This document shows positions 24,536-64,000 of a stretch of DNA of 64,000 nt, piece after piece. The stretch is from contig PTEX01000048.1 in assembly GCA_003342815.1 (NCBI GenBank), positions 3,722,568 to 3,786,567 on the forward strand, in the 5' to 3' direction. The notes under the pieces are model-generated. The model saw only the letters and a program-made list of their open reading frames with translations, searched no databases and was not told where the DNA came from. The translations under genes and the position numbers were made by a program. Origin of the DNA: Eudromia elegans. Taxonomy: Eukaryota; Chordata; Aves; Tinamiformes; Tinamidae. The stretch's first letter is position 1. Each line of letters starts with the position of its first letter.

Positions 24536-27500
24536 AACACCATGAATTGTTTTCATTTAGGAAACCTTTTACCTTTTTGAAAGATAGTATTGACAATCAG
24601 GTATTATATTTAATGTTAATCACTAGAATAATCAGCATAGTATTGATTCTTGAAGACCAGTGATGCTGCTGGATTAGGCTGCTTGTTGTGAAGAAGTGAC
24701 AACCTGGAGTTGCCCTTAATCAGGGTATTTCCAAATTCTACAAACTGATGGCGTCTGTAAGAACTGGAACTCTCCTTAGCCAACCTAGATATAGAAATTG
24801 GTCTCAGGTGCTCTTAAATTGAGCTTCCTCTTCTCTACCCCCCACAAAATGGTCATGATTGTGCCTGCTTAATTCTAGGCACAACTATTGTTATGGACAA
24901 AATGAAAAACTAATTGGAAAAGTTACATACAATTGTTCGAAACACACTTAATTTCTCCCCATTTCCAAAATTAACGGTGATGATCTTAGGCCCAATCGAG
25001 TAGAGCCAGGCAGGTGAAAGCATTGGAACTGTATTCTTCTGGATGCATTTATATTTGCCTTATAGTTCAGCACTGATATTTATAGTGCAGTCTAGCCTTT
25101 GACTTCCAGATGCAGTTTTAAGGTAAGGATATGATCTGCAAATCCTCTGGCTTCCCAGGTGTCCCCGAGAGAGGCTTTCTTTTGCTCATGCAAAAGCTGT
25201 AGTTGGCAGGAGTGTTTTATCTGGAAACTCTACCAAAAGAGTAGGTGCCGAAGTGCACACTTGTCTATAGCAATTACTATTTATAAAATATTTTAAATTA
25301 TGCATGAAATATGGCTCCATTCTTTTATGATTTTTTTCTTGGCTTGAATTTAGCAGGACTGTGCTGAGCTGTCGATTGGAATTTTGTCATCTCTCAATTT
25401 GATTTGAAAAATAAATCTCTGGATCTGGAGAGAATGGTCAATGTAACCTCACAGTTTTAGATGAAATGGTTATTAATAAATTTAATTAATGGGAAATGAG
25501 ACCATAAGGCATCTCAGAGGACCCTAAAAATCTCAGATAAGAAAATACCTTAATTAAAATGAGTAGGAACAAGTAGAGCGTGCTATACATTGAAAGATGA
25601 AAATTGAAGTACTCAAACTACCTGCAGAATTTCTGTGTAATTATGTAATTTTTGTTTCTGACAAGCAAAAAAACTAGCCTGTGTCTGTAAAGAGCTTGCT
25701 GAAATATCCCAGGGAGCAAGAACGGTTTTTAAGCAAAAAGGCTACGTTATGCTCAGCAAAAGGCAAGAAGGAACAAGAAAAGAAAGTAATTGCAATCTCA
25801 GCAAGGCTTCCTTACTAGGAGGGAGTTGAAAAATTGCAGTGATTCTGTTTTGAAAGAAGATGAATAATAGAGGTGTAAAAATAGTCATGAAGTGGAGCAG
25901 GTTGCTTCGCACAGCGTGTACCTGCCTTCATAAGAAGATTTAGGAGACAAGCTATTGGAATTGATAGGTGACAGATTTTAAAATAAAATAAATTTAAAAA
26001 AAAGATATAAGGCATTACTTAACTATTCAGTGTAGCTCAGTACTGTGAGTTTCCCCCCAACCCGTGAGGTCAGGTGTTCATTTCGGTTGCCTTTCTAGAG
26101 CTCAGTGGTCAGCTGTGTCTAATTCATCTTTTTTTTTTTTTTTTCCCTTTTTAGAATATTTAAGTTTTTTTTCTCTTGTTGGTCTCACCTAGACTCACAT
26201 GTGCTCGTTGGTCTCACCTAGGCTCATTTTTTTTCAAGGCTTCCTTCCACTTCTTTAACCTCTTAATAACTTTTCTGTTTGCTAATAGCATGGATTTCTG
26301 TTGCTGCCTACTGAAGATCTTCAAACAAGCAAAATTGCAGCTTTCATCTGTTTTACCACGTACATATTTATTTCTGTTTATCTATATACGTATATGTGAA
26401 CACAAATTCCTTCAAACATATACAAGAATGTGAATTGATTGAAATTCTTCCTTAAATACCCTTTTGTTTTATGGTCTATGGAAAAACTTGATGGTATTTA
26501 GGTTAGTGGTGTGCAGAATTAGTTGTTTATTATGATAAGTATTGATTGATTTGCTGGCTTACTCTACCCTTCTACTTTCTGTTGATCTGTATACATTCCA
26601 TTTGTAAAAATATTTACTCCTTGGGTATGTTTTTGTTATGGTTGTTCATCTTATTTTGTGGTTACTCCTACTAAATGCAAATAATTTAGTAGGACTTGGA
26701 AAAGAAATGCCTGCTAAGCATGTCTTGGTAATAGGAAATCTCAAGCTTTTCTGTTTTGGCATCTAAATTTCTCAGCATAGGTGTCGCTAGCTAATCTGAA
26801 ATTCCTTGTATTTTCCAAACTTCTCCTGCTGGCTAAGGAGTAAGAGATGTAGGTGGGTGGTTCAGGTCTAGTCTGAATCTGTGTCTAGGTGTCTGAATCC
26901 ACTGTTTTGTTCAAACCACTTTGTTCTTTTCCCCCAAGCATCGCTGTGAGTTTCCTTAAGGATATGCTAGTATGCAGCCCCATCTGACTGTGGTTCATCC
27001 TACACAGGTCTCAGCTCGTTTTTGACTACCTATTGGTAGTAATCTATGTGCAGCATCACTGAACTTGGTGCCTGCTGCAAAATCTGTCAGTGAAGCAAAG
27101 CAAAACAGTCTCTTTCTGAGCTATTTGTTCTTGTAGCTAGTTTGGTACCAATTCATGAGTAAGATGCATGCTTCTCATTTGCTGTCTGATATGACTGCAG
27201 AAGTCATTAAATTCTACCTGTAAATCTGAAGTAAACCTAAAATGTTTTTATCTTTAGGAATGCAACAATTGAAAGTCATTCATGGATCACAAGAGAAACA
27301 TTAGAGGAAAATGGATGTTGCAGCTCTGGGATAAAGATCATCTAGAAAATACCTACAGATTTGGACTCTTATTTCTAGCCATAAAACATTAAACTGAAAA
27401 AGCATAACCAGAACAATTAGTAGGTACAAAACAATTTAGTTCAGTTCAGTAACATTACATTAATGAAGAGGTAACTTGGAGGACAGACAGTACCTATGTT

Positions 27501-27900
27501 CCCTAGTGTGAAGTCTGAATTTCAAGGGAAAAATCTGGTTTAGTCTTTGAAGGGCTGTTGACTGCTGCATCGCATACAGAGCTGCCTCCGATCTTTCTGA
27601 AAATGACTCATAGTGCGACTTGCATGTTTAAGTGCTCGCTGCAAATTTGCAGTGTGATGATCATTTCTGACGACAGAACTAGATGTTCTCTAATCTGCTG
27701 TGCTGGATTATGCAGCTTGTGTTTTTTACAGAGAAAGCGTCACTATTAAAACTGTCATGCTGAAGTTTTTGTTCTTTCTCTCTCATTAGTACCGTGCTGT
27801 AGGTTTGCAGGTAGAATAAATTATGAATCTTACCCCAAAATCCCTGGCTTTAAATGCTGAGTTAATTTACACCCAGAGTGGTGCTTTCAGTGTCAGGCGA
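24536..27900. other. Non-coding stretch, upstream of RCAN2
   Basis: No gene recognised. It includes a T-run at about 26130-26145 and the small tandem duplication at 26178-26226. The stretch leads into the putative promoter region of the RCAN2 start exon. Confidence 0.55.
26178..26226. repeat. Tandem duplication, 29-base period
   Basis: The 20-base block GTTGGTCTCACCTAGACTCA at 26178-26197 recurs at 26207-26226 with one A-to-G change. The near identity suggests a fairly recent local duplication. Confidence 0.88.
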
Positions 27901-57999
<30,099 letters not shown>

Positions 58000-59038
58000 G
58001 CCTGGCCGGCAGAAGCAGCACTTCTCTCCTCCAACACAGCTCTTGGTTTTCTGTTTGCTTTGTTTTATTGAAAGGCAGCCATTGCCTCGTGAGTACCAGG
58101 ACATTAAGCTCATTGAAATCCCTCACAGTAATCAAGCCTGCGTAACAAAAGGGCTACGGAAAAAAAAGATCTTTGTATATGTAACCATATCACACACCAA
58201 CTACGCTAACAGCTTTTTTGGAAAGGACAAGAACAGGCTGGAGCAGGGAGTCAGTCTGAGGATTTCTCACAGCTGTAATTTGCAGGCTGTACCAATACCA
58301 GAGAAGTCAGTTGGGATGAGGAATTAGGCTGACACTCAGACTCCCGCAATACTCACTGCTGCCCTTCATCAACGAGGCTCTTCCCTGCCCTCCTCAGCCC
58401 TCAGCAGACCTTAGTCTTTTCCTTTCTTTCCTTTTTTGGGGGTGTGTGGAAGGTGGGTTATTTTTTGTTTGTTTGTTCTTTTTTAATCTGCCTTCAGCCA
58501 CTTCATCCTTCTGAAATTTTTCTGGGGAAATCTTCTTTGCAACATCTTTCAGAAACGGGAGAAAAACACCCTCATCCCCTAACTGCTGCAGAGACAACTA
58601 GTCCTTAATAGTGGTGGAGACTCCACACGGGGTGCTCTGGGCTGAGGGGAGAGGGGTCAGCCTGCTGAAGGGTCCAGCATCTTCCAGTCCTCCCTAAGGA
58701 GGAGGGAGCCAGAATATCAGCAGGAATTGACAATTTATATTCTGTAAAGACAGGAGTGGTACTTCTCTTGGAGGAGAAAAGAGAAGGCAGCTGACTGCTG
58801 ATTTTAAGCTGGGGTTTGTTGCTGTGTTGGAGCTGCAAGTTGTGCTGCTGGTAAAGGCATCCGTGGTGTGTTGAGTGGCCCTGAAACCAACCATTTGCAA
58901 TCACTGGCATATCCCTAATAATTAGGCCCCTTTCCTCTCTACTTCCTGTGCTTTAAAGCCCTTCTGGAGCTGTATGCAATTTGGGTTTGTGGAGGTGAGG
59001 AGAAATTAGTTGGTATTCTTTGCTGGTTTCTTTTTTTT

Positions 59039-59050
59039 TCCTCTCTCTCT

Positions 59051-59086
<36 letters not shown>

Positions 59087-59087
59087 N
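59039..59087. repeat. CT microsatellite and 33-base T tract with an N
   Basis: A (CT) run at 59039-59053 is followed by T at 59054-59086, then the only ambiguous base of the window at 59087 and AAAA. The N at the end of a homopolymer most likely marks a sequencing or assembly problem, so the real tract length is unknown. Confidence 0.9.
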
Positions 59088-61540
59088 AAAACAGGACCAT
59101 AATTACACACTTGAAATTAGACTGCATGAAATTGAATCCCCGTTTTCACTACGTCCTGCATGTTTCTTTCTCTTGCTATGTATACTGGGTTATAAAAGTA
59201 TTCCGTGTTTTCATCATGACTGATAGCAGACAGATACTGGATTCCCTGTCTGGTAGGTCCTCCAAGATGATTTTTTATGCGGTTCTGTCATTTTGAGAAC
59301 ACCTTTCCTAGACATTTGAGCTCTGATTTTGCATATACTTAAGCATGCGCTTAACTTTATGCACATGAGTAGTTCCACTGAAATTTAATAGTGCAGAAAA
59401 CTGAGCATATGTGTTAAGATACAGTGGGATTTTTAGGCACAGGCTAATTAACTGCAGCATTAATCCCCGGAATGACTACAAAACAGCACCGTGAAATTCC
59501 TTCGTTTAAATGCCATTGGAAGTTACAATACGTTAAAAGGTCTTGGAAGCTCATTGCAGGATCTGAAAAATCTGTTTAACTTCTGTAATCAAGATTTTGG
59601 CATAAAAATGATGGATTTGGTTTCTGAGGGAAGGTTGCATTTCCCTGTAAATCAATAAGGCTACAAAGCTTCAGGAGAATCGATGTCGCCTTTTTTGCTG
59701 TCTTGCGTCCTTGGGAAGAAAAAAGGACAGTGTTTTGTCAATGAAGTCGGGAGATGCCGCTGATATTATCCAGTGAGGGCCTGCTGGGAGGGAAGGAGTT
59801 TCCAGTCTCATAGAGTTCATTCTCTCACCACCACCGGACCCCTAATGTTCCTGGTGACATGTAGAGCCTTACTTAGCGGGTAACTATAATGTGGTAGCTC
59901 TTAATGCACAGCAGAGCTTGTTGTGTACATGGCACTAACAGGAGCATGTGAAAGAGCAGACATTGAACAAGAAATGAGGCGTTAGTGACATGGGCCATCA
60001 TGACACCTTGAGTAAAGTTGTCTGAGAAATACCTCCTTAGAGATTTTGCTGCAATTAGTTTCAGGGATGCATTTAGACTTAATTTAAATAATTTATCAAC
60101 ACGACCAAAGGTGATGTTCCTCTTGCAAATGCAGGCATAGACCACCTATAATACTTTAAATGTCTTTTTATGGGACATGCTCAGTGCTCATGAGCTTCAG
60201 ACTAACCCTTGGCCATCTTTTCAAGTGAAGTAAATGACTGACAATTGTCACTATCAAAACTGATGCTTTGGAATTTTATATCTAAACGTGTCAATCTTGC
60301 ACTTGTGTCTGTGTACTCAAACCTTGGAGAGATTTGGGTTGGAAATGAATTAAGGACTTTTTGGCTCCCAGTGATTTAAAATCGTACTGCAAGTAAACCA
60401 TTGGATCTTATCTGTTCTTTTCCCCAGCACATTTGCAGACATAGGTTTAAAAACAGGCCTGAATCAATGATTCTTGTCTTTACAAAACTGAATAATACTA
60501 TTTCGGAGGAGATAAAAAATAGCCTCATTGTGTAAAGCACAGAAATGCAGTTAGGTGATTGAGAGCTCCAGAAAGCCTGTTATGCCTATGGTCAAAGTTT
60601 AAAAATCGCCCTTGTGTGGTAAAATACAATCATCAAAGCAAAGTATTTCAGGTAGTACCGAGTAATTTCTCTATCATAAAAATAATGGCATTTGTCATTG
60701 TCTTAACCTTGGATTTTGCTAGCAGCTGGCTCTTGCCTGCCTAAAATAAAGACTTCTTTCAAAAGATGCTAAGCCTCTGGAAAAGGAAATTTCTTCTATA
60801 AATTCAGTAATTTGCATCCTATCGGTCTGTTCAAAACGAAGCTGCCACTGACTTCCCAGGGAGCTTTCCTTGGTATCCCAGCTCTGAGCTCAGCCTTTGC
60901 AAGCAGCCCTTTGCATGGGGGCCCTCTGCAGGGCTGAGGTAGATTCTCATCATGTCATAAACAGGAATGAAATCTCCTGGTTACGTTAGCGCTTCTGCTG
61001 CACGGGGATGTAGTCGACCCCCTTCTCGTTTGCTTTCCAAGCACGAGCCCAAGCAAGACTCCCTTCGTGCAGCTAAAATCCTGAGAATGTCGCAATGCCC
61101 AGAGCGGGGAATTTCTGGAATAGGAGAATGAAGAATTTCCGTGGTCTTGGTCTTCTTTTGTTTTGTAATTAAGATAAGCTAATGCAAGCCCTGTCCCTGC
61201 ACATATACACACTCACAAACAGCTTGTTTTCAGCCAGAAAATGAGCAAGAGCATCCCTGCCGCAATTGTGTAAAGTGCTTTATTTTACAAAAATGTGTCC
61301 CATGGCTAAAATACAGTCCATTTATTCAACATTTGCTCCTAGATAGAGTGGGTATTTTTCCTTTGTTTCTTTATTTTTTTCTTCTTTTTTTTTCTTTTAT
61401 TTTTTCTCCATGAGTTACAATGAAAAGGTTTTCTGGAAGAGACTGTTCTCTGTATGAGATGATAACTGACTGAACTGTCTTTTGTAAAACTTACAAAAAG
61501 TGTAACACTGTGATGGTTTATGTTAGCATTTCCATCATAT

Positions 61541-61548
61541 TGTACATA
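61541..61548 (+). promoter_or_regulatory. RCAN2: Pumilio-type motif in the RCAN2 3' UTR
   Basis: TGTACATA fits the UGUANAUA recognition element of PUF-family RNA-binding proteins. It lies 179 bases before the proposed polyadenylation signal, a common position for working sites. An eight-base match alone is weak evidence. Confidence 0.35.
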
Positions 61549-61719
61549 CTTTTGAGATACTCTATTTAGTCATATTTTATAGGAGTATTGAGCTAGTTGA
61601 TCACTTTTGCACTTGTATAATTCAGAGCTTAGTTTCAAGAATAAATATGGCAAATGATTTTTGTGTTCTGCTTGCCTCGGCATTTTGAGAAACATCATTT
61701 AAGAAAGTGGAATCGTGTT

Positions 61720-61725
61720 AATAAA
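61720..61725 (+). terminator. RCAN2: Putative polyadenylation signal of RCAN2
   Basis: AATAAA in GTGTTAATAAACTTG, followed within about 15-20 bases by the GT-containing CTAGTGTGGCG. A second AATAAA lies 80 bases upstream (61640). The choice is an inference from position and the AT-rich context. Confidence 0.5.
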
Positions 61726-61745
61726 CTTGACTAGTGTGGCGTACA

Positions 61746-64000
61746 GCACTGCTCTTTTAACTAACAGATCTGCTTAAATGCATGACAGGCCAAACTGTTT
61801 GATTAGGAATTGGAAAATTGGGGAGGGAGAAGAGGGGGAAAAAGGGGAGGAAGCCCTCTGGTTTGCAGGATTTGCCAAATTCCCTTTTAAGCTGCTGCAG
61901 TACCAATGAGTCATGTGAACTGGTTCAGTGTGGATTTGTATTTCACTATACATTTGGCTAAGTGTATGAAAACACAAACCAACAAAAAAACAGAAAAAAA
62001 CCGTGCCCCATCCAGGTGATCAAAAGTATATCCCTGCAGCTGAAGTGGTTCTCCCTGTACTTCTGTAATAACAGATAAACATAATGGGTGTTTGCATTTA
62101 AATCAGTAATATGACATCTGACTAATGCCTAAACCGAAGAAAAAAAAGTTCTATTAGCATTAATTATAAAAATATGAAGTCGTTGTTTGAAGTGATTTTG
62201 CTGTGATTTTTTCTTAAAAGATGTGTTTCTCAAAGAGTGGTTATTCATGGTTCTGAAAATTAGATCCCTTTTAGTGTCATACAAGCACTCAGCTCACTGA
62301 TTCCTTTTTGAAAAGACAAGTCTTAATTGATTTAAGTTTTAAGAGTCATCTTGTTAGAACTTTGGAATCAGGAGCTAGATGATTCTGTACGCTTGGGGAA
62401 AGCTCTTTTCCAAGTGAGCTTTCCCCAAGCACAGCAGCATTCCTTATCTGATCCGACTGAAACCCTGTATTACTGACCTGCTGTTGGGGTTCTTCCGTCT
62501 TGCCAAGCACGGGATACGCAACCTGAAAATAACCCTCAGGCCATCGGGGGTGCTGCATTGTGCCAGGGGATTTCAGGCTGGCCTTTGGCTGAGGACATGA
62601 GCGGCTGTATGAATGTAGCTCCAGTGAGCCCTCAACTTGTACACACACACACAGAGGCACCCTTTATTTATACTGGCACTTTGTGCATGCGAGTGGATGT
62701 GCAGCCTAACCCTGCGTGTATCAAATAAGGAGAGTTACGGCTATTTCTCTCACCCATTTCATGGATGAGGGAATTTAAGTAGTTACTATGGATGGATAAC
62801 TTTAGTTAGTGGTAAATGAATTCATTTCAGTTCCTTCTGCAAAATATAAACATTTTACCTCAAAACATCCACATGCAACTTTTTTTTCTCCAGACATCAG
62901 TGTGCATTTAAGATCTTTGCATTCCCTTGTTTCCCTTCAACACAGGAAATCCTGTTTAGCTCTGTTTCACCCAAAAGCAAACCCAGGTGTGGATTAACAA
63001 TCTGGACAGACCCTAGCTTAAATCCATCCTCATGAAATGCTCTTTGAGTAACTAACCAGTCATACTATCAAAAGCATCAGAACTTTATTTTTCCATGTTT
63101 TGGCATGTCTTCTGGGGAAGTAGAGCAGCTTTCAAATACTCTGGACCCCTCTTCAGACGAGGTGGTTTTTCTCATGTGAGCCGTGCTCTTGCTTTAAGTA
63201 CATGTAGCCGGCTGCATGCAGGGCAGTAACTACTGTGAAAGCTGCTTCCCACGTGCCCACCTGCAGCACCTGCAGCTGAGCCAGGGCATTTCCAGGGCCA
63301 CAGGGAGAACTACAGCAGCTCTTGCAATGGAAAGGCAACAACTTCTTATGCCTTCACTGCAGATGCTTGCAAAGCATTTAAAAATAAAGCCTTAACTTCT
63401 CTCTCCCTTTTCTTGGTTTTGTCAACTTGCTCGGCTGCTACATGGAGCTTGTGGAGCTGCAGTAAGTGCCACCTGTGGTTTCTTTAATTGTACCGATGCA
63501 GTGGCTGCCAGCCCTGCAATCTAGGATGGTATCAATGGGACGTTATCTGTCTTGCCAGAGAAATGAAGACGTTCAGGATCTTAAGGCAGATTTTAAACTA
63601 AGTGATTAATTGCTATAAAAAAAGAGCCCATTTGCTATCCGTGAGCCAGGGGCTTCCTCACCCACCTCAGTAAGAGTATTCAGCAAGAAGGATTAAACTT
63701 CTCTGTACACCAGAAAACCAGATTTGTTCTAATAAATCACTGTAACTGATCGTTAATCTAGTACAAGAGATTTGTGTCTACATTTTTGCCACAAAGATGT
63801 GTTCTTGTCACTATTCAATTAATGAAAGTAAATGTTCTGAATCCATATTAGAGCAGAGTTCTTGTTCAGAAACGTGAAAGGAATATGTCATCCGTAATGA
63901 CTGATGGATCCTTAAATGTTGGTTTGGCAAGTCATCCTACTGTAGGTAGCTGCGGAAATATTTCATGTATGTTGTTGTAGATTTGAAACCATTAATCCTG
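61746..64000. other. Downstream flank of RCAN2
   Basis: No gene recognised to the window end. It contains a purine-rich stretch (about 61814-61856), a perfect hairpin at 62391-62430, a short AC run at 62640-62653 and AATAAA strings at 63383 and 63731. In mammals the next gene on this side is ENPP5, but no ENPP coding sequence is visible here. Confidence 0.55.
62391..62430. repeat. Perfect 15-bp hairpin
   Basis: GCTTGGGGAAAGCTC (62391-62405) is followed by a ten-base loop (62406-62415) and its exact complement GAGCTTTCCCCAAGC (62416-62430). It lies about 0.7 kb past the proposed end of RCAN2. Its function is unknown. Confidence 0.9.

Larger units (their letters stand above)
58000..61745 (+). 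other. RCAN2: RCAN2 3' untranslated region (inferred)
   Basis: Sequence after the stop codon, proposed to be one terminal exon. AATAAA signals occur at 60745-60750, 61640-61645 and 61720-61725; the last pair, in an AT-rich block at 61480-61740, is my preferred end. That block also holds a Pumilio-type TGTACATA (61541-61548) and several ATTTA steps. A CT/T tract at 59039-59086 lies inside. The true end could be earlier or later (another AATAAA at 63383); no transcript evidence is available here. Confidence 0.6.

Noticed and set aside
58939..59127. Lysine-rich open frame on the minus strand
   Set aside because: It is the translation of the T tract and CT run, with an X from the N.

Overview
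The window is a piece of a bird nuclear genome. Three copies of one CR1 LINE subfamily with the ATTCTATG-type 3' tail, several older CR1 remnants, very sparse coding sequence and spliced exons with GT-AG borders all point to an avian chromosome. There are no bacterial-style gene clusters, no CRISPR arrays, no convincing tRNA or rRNA genes and no viral genes. The species cannot be told from the sequence.

The one protein-coding gene I can support is RCAN2 (regulator of calcineurin 2, also called ZAKI-4 or DSCR1L1), on the + strand. Four coding exons at 28327-28413, 49680-49853, 51274-51445 and 57839-57999 join in frame to an uninterrupted protein of 197 residues. It carries the RRM-like domain, the ISPPxSPP serine-proline box, the PSVVVH calcineurin-docking motif and a C-terminal TRRP motif. 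The introns are about 21.3, 1.4 and 6.4 kb. The start-codon exon has a good acceptor (AG at 28278-28279) 47 bases before the ATG, so a non-coding 5' exon probably lies further upstream. A long 3' UTR is inferred from the stop to a polyadenylation signal near 61720.

Layout: 1-927, two CR1 copies in head-to-tail order; 928-27900, non-coding DNA upstream of the RCAN2 start exon (flank, or intron of longer isoforms) with CR1 pieces at 4654, 12040 and 15676, ancient repeat tails at 15265 and 24440, and a compact hairpin at 11765; 27900-28413, possible promoter elements and the start exon; 28414-49679, intron 1 with CR1 tails, an ancient CR1 reverse-transcriptase remnant, an antisense ancient CR1 remnant, a 43-bp inverted repeat and short tandem duplications; 49680-57999, the remaining coding exons; 58000 to about 61745, 3' UTR with a 33-base T tract ending in the only N of the window; 61746-64000, downstream flank with a perfect 15-bp hairpin.

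I did not find a new biological system. The observations most worth checking are the two intronic or upstream hairpins, the in-frame open stretch upstream of the RCAN2 start codon, and the absence of a recognisable first exon for the longer RCAN2 isoform.
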